From: Streptosporangium canum
GTDB taxonomy: Bacteria > Actinomycetota > Actinomycetes > Streptosporangiales > Streptosporangiaceae
Assembly: GCF_900113865.1 (NCBI RefSeq)
Contig: NZ_FOQY01000028.1
Span: forward strand, 35,747 to 99,746
Direction: 5' to 3'
DNA: 64,000 nt
Position 1 is the first letter of the stretch, and every line of letters starts with the position of its first letter. A program made the translations under genes and the position numbers. The notes beneath the pieces were generated by a model. The model had not been told where the DNA came from and ran no database searches. It saw only the letters and a program-made list of their open reading frames with translations. Positions 52,901 to 61,354 of this stretch are shown piece by piece.

Positions 52901-53251
52901 TCAGGCGGTTTGCAGCAGTTTGGCGAGATCGTCGGGCATGGGCATGGGCTGGGTGAGGCTAACGCGGGCGCGGCCGGTGTTGCCCTCGGGGTAGCGGCTC
53001 AAGGCGCTACCGGGCGCGGCCACGATGATCCGGATGACCTGGCCGAACGCTTCACGCCGGTCGTGCTGGGCCACGGCCAGGGCGAACATGGCGATGTGGT
53101 TGGCCGTGTGGGGCCAGGGCCAGGGCTGGGAGATGATGTGCGCGCGCTCCAGGTGCCGCCAGCGTGCCTCGGGCTCGGTCGCGGTGCGGGCGGCGCGCAT
53201 CTCGGCGCGGTAGGCGGCCCGCACGCGTGCGGGCATCGGACGGCCGATCAT
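52901..53251 (-). CDS. DUF3703 family protein, third gene of the ArsR-CDF operon
   Basis: 116 residues from ATG 53251, which overlaps the CDF stop. Family motifs: ARVRAAYRAEMRAAR, WRHLERAHIISQPWPWPHTA, NHIAMFALAVAQHDR and QVIRIIVAAPGSALSRYPEG, NTGR. DUF3703 genes are often found in metal-resistance operons. The conserved His/Trp cluster (SQPWPWPH..NH) could bind metal. Function unknown. Confidence 0.88.
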   Translation of the reverse strand: MIGRPMPARVRAAYRAEMRAARTATEPEARWRHLERAHIISQPWPWPHTANHIAMFALAVAQHDRREAFGQVIRIIVAAPGSALSRYPEGNTGRARVSLTQPMPMPDDLAKLLQTA

Positions 53252-53976
53252 TGCTTGTCCTCCTGCGAGTCCTTCTGCGCGGATGAGCAGCAGCCGTCCG
53301 CGCAACCGTCAACCCCGGAGACGGTGCCGGACACGCTGCCGGAGAGGGTGGCAGGGACGGCGCAGCAGGCGTCCCCACGCCAGGCTTCGCGGCCTTCCTT
53401 GACCGCGACGGCGGCGATGGCCAGGGCGGCGATCGGGTCGGCCCAGGACCAGCCGAAGGCGCTGTTGAGCGCCAACCCGACCAACAGCACGCCGGACAGG
53501 TAGGTGCACAGCAGGGTCTGCTTGGAGTCGGCGACGGCGGAGGCGGAGCCGAGTTCGCGGCCGGCGCGGCGCTGGGCGTACGACAGGAACGGCATGATCA
53601 CCAGCGAGAGCGCGGCCAGGATCAGGCCGGGAGTGGAGTGCTGTGCTTCACCGACGCCGAGCAGCGCGCGTACGGCGTCGAAGGTGACGTAGGCGGCCAG
53701 CGCGAAGAACGAGATCGCGATGACGCGCAGCGCGGTCTTCTCCCGCGCCTCGTGGTCGGTGGCGGAGAACTGCCAGGCCACCGCGGCGGCGGAGGCCACC
53801 TCGACAATGGAGTCCAGGCCGAACCCGATCAGGGCGGCCGAAGAGGCGATGGTCCCGGCGGTGATGGCCACGGCCGCTTCGATCACGTTGTAGGTGATGG
53901 TGGCCGCGACCAGCAGCCGGATGCGCCGCTGCAGCAAGGCGCGCCGGTCCGGGGCGGGCAGGTTCAGCGTGGTCAT
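53248..53976 (-). CDS. CDF-type cation transporter with Cys-rich C-terminus
   Basis: 242 residues, six helices. Metal sites: TIASSAALIGFGLDSIVEVA and GSASAVADSKQTLLCTYLSG, with D..S..E and D.K...C rather than the HxxxD of Zn exporters. The C-terminal tail is Cys-rich (GDACCAVP, CADGCCSS) and lacks the usual cytoplasmic domain. Coupled to the CmtR-like ArsR gene, so the substrate may be Cd, Pb or another soft metal. Confidence 0.9.
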   Translation of the reverse strand: MTTLNLPAPDRRALLQRRIRLLVAATITYNVIEAAVAITAGTIASSAALIGFGLDSIVEVASAAAVAWQFSATDHEAREKTALRVIAISFFALAAYVTFDAVRALLGVGEAQHSTPGLILAALSLVIMPFLSYAQRRAGRELGSASAVADSKQTLLCTYLSGVLLVGLALNSAFGWSWADPIAALAIAAVAVKEGREAWRGDACCAVPATLSGSVSGTVSGVDGCADGCCSSAQKDSQEDKQ

Positions 53977-54449
53977 GACACCGGCTTTCCTTCGCGCTCG
54001 CCTGTCTGCTGGTCGAGGTGTTCCAGGTCGTGCTCGAGTTCGGCCTGCGGCGCACGGCGCGCATCGACCGCGCCGTGCTGAGTGCCGTGCTGAGTGTCGT
54101 GGACGGGACAGAGCACCACGGCGTGGCCGGTGGCGGCCAGCAGGTGCTCGGCGGAGGCGAGCAGGTCCATCAGCTCGGGCCGGGTCAGGGAGTAGAAGGA
54201 CTGGCGGCCTTCGGCGCGGTAGTCGACCAAGTCGCAGTCGCGTAGGCAGGCCAGGTGCTTGGAGACCGTGGACTGGGCCAGGCCGAGCTCACCGACCAGG
54301 TCGACCACCCGGGCCTCGCCGCGCGCAAGCCGGGCCACGATGCGCAGCCGGTTCTCATCGGCCAGGGAGTGAAACAGCGCCGCCGCCGGGGAGATGCCGG
54401 CGGCGATATCGGCGCTGACGCAGCGGCCGGCATCATTATCAATCGCCAT
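53973..54449 (-). CDS. CmtR/CadC-type ArsR-family metal sensor
   Basis: 158 residues from ATG 54449. Winged helix AAALFHSLADENRLRIVARL, GLAQSTVSKHLACLRDCDLV, EGRQSFYSLTRPELMDLL. The C-x3-C in LACLRDC corresponds to the alpha-4 cysteines that bind Cd/Pb in CmtR. Additional Cys at about residue 9 (AGRCVSAD) and in VVLCPVHD may complete the site. It overlaps the CDF gene (ATGA), so the operon autoregulates. Confidence 0.9.
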   Translation of the reverse strand: MAIDNDAGRCVSADIAAGISPAAALFHSLADENRLRIVARLARGEARVVDLVGELGLAQSTVSKHLACLRDCDLVDYRAEGRQSFYSLTRPELMDLLASAEHLLAATGHAVVLCPVHDTQHGTQHGAVDARRAPQAELEHDLEHLDQQTGEREGKPVS

Positions 54450-54457
54450 ACAGCGAT
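54442..54457. promoter_or_regulatory. ArsR operator over the start codon
   Basis: atcgc-cataca-gcgat, a 5+5 inverted repeat spanning the ATG at 54449, extended by flanking atca/tgat. Autorepression of the ArsR-CDF-DUF3703 operon is expected. Confidence 0.5.
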
Positions 54458-54654
54458 GATATGCCGAATGGGGAATAATATGGCAAGAGGCGGCGGGTGC
54501 GGATATCGAGCCCCGGAACATTGCTCGGCCGGAGGATCCGCACGTCCGGATGCTGCTCGACCTGGCACTGGCCTACACCGAGCACACCGAGGCCCTGCAC
54601 CCCGAGCGCGAGGGGACCACCTGATGGGCGCCGGGCACGGGTATGGGCACGGTC

Positions 54655-54786
54655 ATGCGGCCGGGCTGCGCCGCGGTTCGGCGATCAGCCCACGCCGCTC
54701 GTAGTAGCGCAAGGTTTGCGGGTTGACTCCGGCCTGCTCGGCCACCTGCCCGCTGCACAGGTACGGCCCGTCGATGTCCTGCCTCA
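54655..54786 (-). pseudogene. N-terminal fragment of a MerR-family metal regulator
   Basis: The minus frame reads VRQDIDGPYLCSGQVAEQAG then VNPQTLRYYERRGLIAEPRR, the MerR HTH. After RRSPAA homology stops, so the coiled coil and metal loop are gone. Confidence 0.7.
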
Positions 54787-54799
54787 CGCCGGTCGTCCC

Positions 54800-54985
54800 G
54801 CCCCACTGGTCGTGCGGCTGCCCTCGAAGGTCGGCCCGGCCTCGGCCCAGTCCTGCTTGCCTCCGGCGTAGACGCGCACGTCGGCGTATCGGCGGCCCGG
54901 GCGGCGTTGTCTGGGCTGAAGACGAGGTCCAGGCGCAGCCGGGCGCGCTCCGGCCGCGCTACGCCCTGCACCGCTTCGGCGAACA
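54800..54985 (-). pseudogene. C-terminal rhodanese-domain fragment
   Basis: The minus frame (with at least one shift) reads ARLRLDLVFSPDNAARAA, RYADVRVYAGGKQDWAEAGP and TFEGSRTTSG. The DVRVY.GG..DWA.AG.P.EG end is typical of rhodanese-like domains. Active-site Cys loop is not present. Confidence 0.5.
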
Positions 54986-55018
54986 AGCGGAGTCAGGCAC
55001 GCCCTGCTGCGGCCCGTC

Positions 55019-55260
55019 GTGGGGATCGACAACGTGGCTCACCTACTGGCCGTCGGCTGGTGGGAACGCGACGCGGAACGGTCGACCGAGCTGGTGCAGA
55101 TCAATGGCGGCCCCGGGCTGCTCGTACGCGTCGACGGGGAGATCGACGGAGTGGTGGCGGTGCGCGTGGAGAACGGCTACGTCACCAGCGCCTACCACGT
55201 GCGCAATCCCGAGAAGCTGTCACGCGTGGAGCGGGAGACCGCCGGCGGGGGAAGGCAAGG
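55019..55260 (+). pseudogene. C-terminal fragment of a SigJ/ECF41-type sigma factor
   Basis: The frame reads GIDNVAHLLAVGWWERDAER, VQINGGPGLLVRVDGEIDGV, VAVRVENGYVTSAYHVRNPE and KLSRVERETA. The NGGPGL and V.NPEKL motifs mark the end of the SnoaL-like extension in this class. A different gene from the remnant at 46.8 kb because both keep the same C-terminal region. Confidence 0.7.
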
Positions 55261-55288
55261 CGGCCCGGAAGCCCCGGTCCGCCTTGCC
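55254..55288. terminator. Strong hairpin between sigma remnant and GH141-like gene
   Basis: ggcaaggcgg (55254-55263) and ccgccttgcc (55279-55288), a perfect 10-bp stem with a 15-base loop, six bases beyond the stop of the minus-strand gene. Confidence 0.7.
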
Positions 55289-55294
55289 GGGAAC

Positions 55295-58200
55295 CTAGGC
55301 GCCCTGCCGTACGCTCACCCGGGTGTGGGCCACAGTGGCGTTGCCCGCCCGGTCCACCACCCGATACGTGATCCTGTACACCCGGTCCGCCCCGCCGTCC
55401 CGCTCCGCACGCAGCGCGAAGGAGGTGTCGGCCGTGCCGTACGAGGCGCCGCGGACGTCGTCCTCCACCCCGGCCGACGAGCTGGTGATCGAGACCAGGG
55501 TGACCGTGACGGGACCGGCGTCGGCCGCCTTCAGCGAGATCTCCACCGGCACCAGCCTGTGGTTCGGCGGCCACAACCGGTCGGGGCTGGGCGTGACGGT
55601 CAGCGTGGGAGCCGTCGTGTCGATCCTGACGGCGACCGACCGGGACTCCTCGACGTTGCCGGCCCGGTCGACGCTGCGGAAGGTCAGTACGCTCTCCCCT
55701 TCACGGTCCACGCGCACGGGACCGGTGTAGGCCCGCCAGGAGTCGTCGCCGAGGTGGTACTCGGTCCGCTCTACGCCGGTGCCCGCGTCGGAGGCGGTCA
55801 GTACCACCTGCACGGGCTGGGAGGACCAGCCCGAGGGCACCCCGGACGCGGTGGTCACCGGCGCCTCGCCGTCGTCGCCCCCGGGAGCAGTGTGGATCTT
55901 GAATCCGTCGACGATGAAGTAGGAGCCGTCCTTTTTCACTCCCTTGAGCGTGTGCGGCCCCGGCGCCAGGCCGGTCTTGGTGTAGACGACCTTCTGGTAC
56001 TCACGGGTCGGGTTGTGGTTGTCGATGGTGGTGTCGAGCTTGCCGTCCAGGTAGAGGTCGACCTTGCCCTCGTCGGAGTTGACCTGGGCGATGTATTCGA
56101 CGCCGGTGCCGTGGAAGGCCAGCTCGAAGGCGTCCCCGTCGGTCTGGGTGGCGTGCAGGTCGCCGAGGGTGGATCCGGCGCCGCCACGCTGGTCGTTCTT
56201 CCAGTCCCAGCCGGTACCGGTGTAGGTGACGCCGGAGACGTTGTCGATCGTCTCCACGCCGGCGGCCTTGGTCAGGCTCACATCCGTCAGCGCCTGGTTG
56301 CGCCAGACCTTCAGCGCCGTCGGCCGGCCGGCGGGAGTGCGGTTGTAGACCTTCCAGAAGCTGTTGCGGTCGCTCACCTTGACGTCGGCGATCTCCCTGA
56401 TGACGTCGCCGGTGCGCAGCCCCTGCCGCCAGGCATGGGAGTCGGCGGGCACGGCGGCGAAGAACAGGCCGTCGTAGTCGGTGAGCCCGACGGAGGACTT
56501 CACCTCGTCGCTGTGGATCTCGGTGACCGTCGCGCCCATGAGCGGCTCGGCCAGGTTGCCGATCGTCATGCCGCTGTCCGGCTTGCGCCAGGTGAGCGGC
56601 GGCGGCGTGGGCGAGCCCGGCTTGCCGAATCCGGTCATCGCGAAGGGCTTGAAGCCCAGCGCCAGAGCCGGGGAGCCGGCCTTGAGGGAGTAGTCGAGCT
56701 TGGCCGGATCGCTGTAGGGGCTCGCCCCCTCGAACAGGGGATCGCCGATGACCGAGCGGGTGTCGAGGCCGCGGGCGCGCCAGGCGTCGGTGATGTCGGC
56801 GACGGGCTTGCCGTTGTTCCAGAAGAGGTTGTCGTCGTAGACGGTCTTGGAGGTGGACGGATCGCTCTGGATGAAGTCGTAGGGGTCGTCGGTGACGAAG
56901 ATGTTCTTCTCGACGACGTCGCCGTTGTCGGCGTAGGAGACGTGGAAGTGCCCGCCGCCGTTGACGAAGACGTTGCCGCGCACCGTGCGGAAGAAGCCCT
57001 CGCGCAGCTTCACCCCACCGTTGAGCAGCAGGTTGCCGGTGACCTCATAGTTGGATGAGCCGTCGTCGAGGTCGACGTCCCAGTGGGAGGAGTGCCAGAT
57101 CCGGTTGTGCCGGATCTTCGTGGTCTCCATCGCGTCAAGCTTGGCGTAACTCTTCTTCACGGCGTCATCGGCGGTCAGGGGCCAGAAGCGGTCGCGGCCC
57201 CAGGAGTTGATCGGCCCGTGGTCGGAGGTCTCCTTGACGCAGTCGAAGATGTCGTTGTCCTCGATGACGTGCCCGCCCCAGGTGCCGTCGTTGATGTCGA
57301 CGCAGGCACGCGGCCCGTCGTGCACGGTGTTGCCGGAGACCGTGACCCGGCGGCTCATCGAGATCTGCACGCCGGAGGTCTGCTTCTCGAAGCGCCCGTT
57401 GCGGGTCAGGTAGTTGTCGGCGATCGTGATGTCGCGCGGGTAGTCCTCGGTCTTCGGGCCCGGCGTGGTGTCGGTGATGGTGCTCCGCATGCCGTCCCAG
57501 GTGGAGCGCTCTCGGACGGCGTCGTGGGAGCCGATGATCGCGATGTCGCTCGCCCCGGAGTCGCGGAAGTCGCCGCCGGAGACGACGTTGCCCTCGGCGT
57601 ATCCGTCCATGAAGACGGCGTTGCCGCCGACCTGGTCGAAGCGGGCGTCACGGACGGTGATCCCTCTGGTGTTCTTGAGGTAGACCGCACCCGCGCGGGC
57701 GATGGCCCAGTCACCCAGCTGCAGTTTCTCGTACGGCCGGCTGAACAGCGTCCGGTGCGTCTGGGTGAAGGTGAACCCGGCGAAGGTGAGGTCGTGCACC
57801 GGCGACGCGGGAGAATCGCCCACGATGCGGATGAGCTCCTCCCGCTCGGCCGTCTCGACGCGGACCGCCGCGGGGTCGACGCCGGCGGGAGGCTGGAGGT
57901 ACAGCCTGCCCGCGGCCTTGTCGTAGAACCACTCCCCCGGCGCGTCCAACTCCTCCAGGACGTTCTCGACCATGCGCTTCTGCGGGTGCAGCCCGCTGCC
58001 CCGGTTGTTGTCGCCCACCCACTGCAGCTTCGGGTCGCCGTTGCCGTCGACGCCTGTCACCTTGAAGGAGTTGCCGCCCCATTCGCCCTGGTGCAGCCCG
58101 CGCACCAAAGCGGTCGTGGGGTTCTTCCAGCCGGCCACCCGTGCCGGGGAGATCGCGTCGGCGGCGTACCCGTTGAGCACCTCGACCTTGGGATCGAAGT

Positions 58201-58663
58201 TCGGGTACCTGGCCAGGACCTGCCGCTTGCCGTCCAGGAAGAGTTCGTCGAAGTCGAGGTCCTTGCCGATGTCGGCGACCAGGGTGGCGCCCTGGTGGGT
58301 GGTCCAGGCGGGCGCGAGCCTGCGCCCGCCGCTGAGCACGACCGACTCGCCCGCGGCCGCCTCGTAGGTGGCACCGGAGTCGGCGGGGGTGAAGGTGAGG
58401 GGCTCGGAGAGGTAGTAGACGCCGCCCCGCACCCGCACCCGCAGCGGGCCGGTCGCGGTGGGCAGTGCCTCACGTACGGCGCGCTGGGCGCGCGTGATCG
58501 TCCTGAAGGGCGCCACCTCGGTGCCCGCGGCGTCGTCGTCGCCCTGCGTGGCCACATGGAAGACGGTGTCGGCCGCCAGGGCCGCGGTGGGGGTGAGGGC
58601 GGTCAGCCCGCTCGCGGCGACGCATGCCGCGAGGAGCAGCCGCCAGGGCTTGCCGTGACGCAT
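55295..58663 (-). CDS. Secreted right-handed beta-helix glycosidase, GH141-like, with PDZ and accessory domains
   Basis: 1122 residues. Signal peptide ends ALAA near 30. The start of the mature protein (FHVATQGDDDAAGTEVAPFR, GGVYYLSEPLTFTPADSG, VVLSGGRRL) and the parallel beta-helix (about 290-620; DNYLTRNGRFEKQTSGVQIS, NDGTWGGHVIEDNDIFDCVK, HSSHWDVDLDDGSSNYEVTG) match GH141 layout (alpha-L-fucosidase or xylanase). A PDZ-like piece (WRQGLRTGDVIREIADVKVS) lies near 755, then a carbohydrate-binding-like part near 800-920 and OmpL47/Ig-like repeats (TASDAGTGVERTEYHLGDDS) to the end. Divergent from the GH29 gene 106 bp away, so both probably act on fucosylated glycans. Confidence 0.85.
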   Translation of the reverse strand: MRHGKPWRLLLAACVAASGLTALTPTAALAADTVFHVATQGDDDAAGTEVAPFRTITRAQRAVREALPTATGPLRVRVRGGVYYLSEPLTFTPADSGATYEAAAGESVVLSGGRRLAPAWTTHQGATLVADIGKDLDFDELFLDGKRQVLARYPNFDPKVEVLNGYAADAISPARVAGWKNPTTALVRGLHQGEWGGNSFKVTGVDGNGDPKLQWVGDNNRGSGLHPQKRMVENVLEELDAPGEWFYDKAAGRLYLQPPAGVDPAAVRVETAEREELIRIVGDSPASPVHDLTFAGFTFTQTHRTLFSRPYEKLQLGDWAIARAGAVYLKNTRGITVRDARFDQVGGNAVFMDGYAEGNVVSGGDFRDSGASDIAIIGSHDAVRERSTWDGMRSTITDTTPGPKTEDYPRDITIADNYLTRNGRFEKQTSGVQISMSRRVTVSGNTVHDGPRACVDINDGTWGGHVIEDNDIFDCVKETSDHGPINSWGRDRFWPLTADDAVKKSYAKLDAMETTKIRHNRIWHSSHWDVDLDDGSSNYEVTGNLLLNGGVKLREGFFRTVRGNVFVNGGGHFHVSYADNGDVVEKNIFVTDDPYDFIQSDPSTSKTVYDDNLFWNNGKPVADITDAWRARGLDTRSVIGDPLFEGASPYSDPAKLDYSLKAGSPALALGFKPFAMTGFGKPGSPTPPPLTWRKPDSGMTIGNLAEPLMGATVTEIHSDEVKSSVGLTDYDGLFFAAVPADSHAWRQGLRTGDVIREIADVKVSDRNSFWKVYNRTPAGRPTALKVWRNQALTDVSLTKAAGVETIDNVSGVTYTGTGWDWKNDQRGGAGSTLGDLHATQTDGDAFELAFHGTGVEYIAQVNSDEGKVDLYLDGKLDTTIDNHNPTREYQKVVYTKTGLAPGPHTLKGVKKDGSYFIVDGFKIHTAPGGDDGEAPVTTASGVPSGWSSQPVQVVLTASDAGTGVERTEYHLGDDSWRAYTGPVRVDREGESVLTFRSVDRAGNVEESRSVAVRIDTTAPTLTVTPSPDRLWPPNHRLVPVEISLKAADAGPVTVTLVSITSSSAGVEDDVRGASYGTADTSFALRAERDGGADRVYRITYRVVDRAGNATVAHTRVSVRQGA

Positions 58664-58769
58664 AGGGGTCTCCTGTCGTGGATCACCTCATTTTTGCCAC
58701 AGTCCCCTTGTGAAGGCGATCACGCCAAGGTTACGTTTCATCCGATCAATCAACGTCTGGAGTCCCCCC

Positions 58770-60965
58770 ATGAGGCGAAAACTGCTCTTAGCTCCCGCTA
58801 CTAGCCTCCTTATCGTCGGATCTATCTTCGCCACGCAACCTGTCGCGAGTGCCGACCCGCCCCCTGCGTACGAGCCCACGGTCGAGTCGCTGAACAGCCA
58901 TCCGGTGCCTCAGTGGTTCAACGACGACAAGTTCGGCATCTTCATCCACTGGGGCGCCTACTCGGTGCCCGCGTGGGGACCGCGCGGCAGTTACGCCGAG
59001 TGGTACGGGAACTACATGAACTCGCCCGGCAGCGCGACGAACGCCCACCACAAGGCCACGTACGGCCAGGACTTCAACTACGACACCTTCCTGCAGCAGT
59101 GGAAGGCGGAGAAGTTCGACCCGGCCGACTGGGTCAAACTGTTCAAGGACGCCGGCGCCAAGTATTTCGTGCTGACCTCCAAGCACCACGAGGGCATGGC
59201 CCTGTGGGACAGCAAGGTCAGCGGGCGTGACAGCGTCGGCCTCGGACCCGGCCGCGACCTGGCCAAGGAGCTGTTCGACGCGGCCCGCAAGGACGAGGCC
59301 AAACTGAAGGCCGGCTTCTACTACTCGCTCTATGAGTGGCACAACCCCCTCTACACCGGACGGCCGGCGACCAACCCCTACACGGGGGCGGAGATTCCGT
59401 ACACCGGAGCACCGAGCGGCGGTGACTACGTCAAGGACTACATGCTCCCGCAGATGCGCGAGCTCATCGACGGCTACGACCCCGACATCATCTGGTGCGA
59501 CGGCCAGTGGGAGAAGCCGGCCTCCTACTGGAACACCGCCGGGGTGCTCGCCGACTACTACAACAAGGCGCTCAAGAGCGGCAAGGAGGTCGCGGTCGCC
59601 AACCGGTGCAAGATCCAGAGCGGCAACCTCGACAGCCCCGAACTGGACTTCCAGACCCCTGAGTACGCCGTCAAGCCGGACATCGATCCGGTCAAATGGG
59701 AGTCCAGCCGCGGCATCGCGCACTCCTACGGCTACAACCAGAACGAGCCGGAGGAGGACCACCTGACCTCCGACCAGCTCGTGGACTCGCTCGTGGACAT
59801 CGTCAGCAAGAACGGCAACCTGCTGCTCGACATCGGCCCGAAGGCCGACGGCACGATCCCCGAGATCCAGCGGCAGCGGCTGCTGGACATCGGTGCCTGG
59901 CTCAAGGCCAACGGCGAGGCGATCTACGGCACCACGTACTGGAACCGGGCCGAGGAGAAGGGCGGCCCCGACGACGTCCGCTACACGGTGAAGGACGGCA
60001 CCCTGTACGCCACGGCGCTGAAGTGGCCAGGCGAGCAGCTTACGCTCGGCGCCGACCTGCCGGTGGACCACAGCACCCGCATCACCATGCTCGGCTCCGG
60101 CGCGCGCCTGTCGTGGAGCCGTGACGAGCAGGGCCGCGTCGTGGTGAACACCCCGCAGGAGACGGGGAAGCACGCCTACGTCTTCAAGATCGAGACGCCG
60201 GGCGTGCGCAGCCTGCTGCGCACCTCCTCCAGCCTGGCAAAGGAGATCGCCCCTGGTCAGACGATCAGCGGCGAGCTCACGGTCACCAACCCCGGCAAGA
60301 GGCACGCCCCGGCCACCGAGCTCTCCCTCACCGTGCCCCAGGGCTGGACGGCCACGCTCGGGGCACCTCGCGTGCGCCCGCTCGGTCCCGGTGAAAGCGT
60401 GAAAGTGCCGATCAGCGTGAGCGCCCCCGAGGGTGTTGCGCCGGGCCCCTACACGCTGGGCCTGTACCAGCGCACCGGGCGCATGGGGACGACCACCGCC
60501 CTGCCCCTGGCGATCAACCGGCCCAACCTCTCGCTCGGCAAGCCGGCCACGCAGAAGAGCACCGGCTACGACGCGCCGGCCTCCCGGGCCGTCGACGGCA
60601 ACACCGGCGGCGACTGGAGCGCCGCAACGACGACGCACACCGCCGAGCCGGAGAAGCAGGCCTGGTGGCAGGTCGATCTCGGCGCCTCGGCCGCGCTGGA
60701 CAGCGTGGACGTCTGGAACCGGCTCGACTGCTGCGCCGATCGGCTGAAGGACTTCTGGGTGATGGCCTCCGACCAGCCGTTCACCACCGACGACCTGGAC
60801 CAGGCCCGCACCGCACCCGGCGTGACCGCCGTGCACGTCGGCGAGCAGGCCGGCTCGCCGAGCAAGGTCAAGCTGCCCGAGGGCACCAGGGGCAGGTACG
60901 TCAGGATCCAGCTCGCCTCGCCGTCCAACCCGCTGTCCCTGGCCGAGGTCCAGGTCAGAGGCTAG
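58770..60965 (+). CDS. Secreted GH29 alpha-L-fucosidase with NEW3 and F5/8C (CBM32-like) domains
   Basis: 731 residues from ATG 58770 (TGGAG upstream; an upstream GTG at 58710 is less likely). Signal peptide ends VASAD. Catalytic domain about 45-430: WFNDDKFGIFIHWGAYSVPA, KYFVLTSKHHEGMALWDS, and YDPDIIWCDGQWEKPASYW with the nucleophile Asp near 243; NGNLLLDIGPKADGTIPEIQ follows. A NEW3-type domain (GELTVTNPGKRHAPATELSL) lies near 500-580 and an F5/8C domain (LSLGKPATQKSTGYDAPASR) fills the end. Exported; removes alpha-L-fucose. Confidence 0.94.
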   Translation: MRRKLLLAPATSLLIVGSIFATQPVASADPPPAYEPTVESLNSHPVPQWFNDDKFGIFIHWGAYSVPAWGPRGSYAEWYGNYMNSPGSATNAHHKATYGQDFNYDTFLQQWKAEKFDPADWVKLFKDAGAKYFVLTSKHHEGMALWDSKVSGRDSVGLGPGRDLAKELFDAARKDEAKLKAGFYYSLYEWHNPLYTGRPATNPYTGAEIPYTGAPSGGDYVKDYMLPQMRELIDGYDPDIIWCDGQWEKPASYWNTAGVLADYYNKALKSGKEVAVANRCKIQSGNLDSPELDFQTPEYAVKPDIDPVKWESSRGIAHSYGYNQNEPEEDHLTSDQLVDSLVDIVSKNGNLLLDIGPKADGTIPEIQRQRLLDIGAWLKANGEAIYGTTYWNRAEEKGGPDDVRYTVKDGTLYATALKWPGEQLTLGADLPVDHSTRITMLGSGARLSWSRDEQGRVVVNTPQETGKHAYVFKIETPGVRSLLRTSSSLAKEIAPGQTISGELTVTNPGKRHAPATELSLTVPQGWTATLGAPRVRPLGPGESVKVPISVSAPEGVAPGPYTLGLYQRTGRMGTTTALPLAINRPNLSLGKPATQKSTGYDAPASRAVDGNTGGDWSAATTTHTAEPEKQAWWQVDLGASAALDSVDVWNRLDCCADRLKDFWVMASDQPFTTDDLDQARTAPGVTAVHVGEQAGSPSKVKLPEGTRGRYVRIQLASPSNPLSLAEVQVRG

Positions 60966-61109
60966 GCGTATTGACCAGGAGCGTTGCCGACGGCAAGGCC
61001 TCATCCATAGCGGAGATCTCCGGTGCGGCGAAGGTGTCGAGTCTTCACCGCACCGGAGGTCTTCGCGCCTCACCGCGACGCCCGGCTGACGGAGCGACCG
61101 GCGCGCTTC
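60966..61109. other. Intergenic after the fucosidase gene
   Basis: No gene. tctccggtgcggcgaaggtg (61017-61036) and caccgcaccggaggtcttcg (61047-61066) contain ctccggtgcgg/ccgcaccggag-type complementary arms, a likely terminator. Confidence 0.4.
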
Positions 61110-61239
61110 GAGGGCCATGCGCGCGGGCCGCGATTCCGAACTCGTTTGCCTCGCGGTGGCCCAGACCCTGCTCGGTCACCACTGCGAGGTCCGCTGGTTG
61201 CGCTTCGCCCGCACGCTGTCGACGACGGGTGAAAACTGA
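61110..61239 (+). pseudogene. N-terminal fragment of an IS982/IS4-like transposase
   Basis: The frame reads DSELVCLAVAQTLLGHHCEV then RWLRFARTLSTTGEN and TGA at 61237. D(A/S)EL..LAV.Q.LLG...E.RWLR.A is usual at the start of this transposase type in actinomycetes. Only about 40 residues remain. Confidence 0.55.
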
Positions 61240-61354
61240 CCCCGTGGCGACGGGCGGGTTCTAGACTCGTTTCTAGATCTCGCCGCAACACTTGGTACGA
61301 AGGGCGTTGCCACGACCAAGCCGTTTGACGAGGGCGGGGCCGGCTCGGATTCCG

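Noticed and set aside
57083-58804. 573-codon plus-strand ORF, with a sister ORF at 55019-57058
   Set aside because: Antisense to the beta-helix protein, whose signal peptide and domains are clear.
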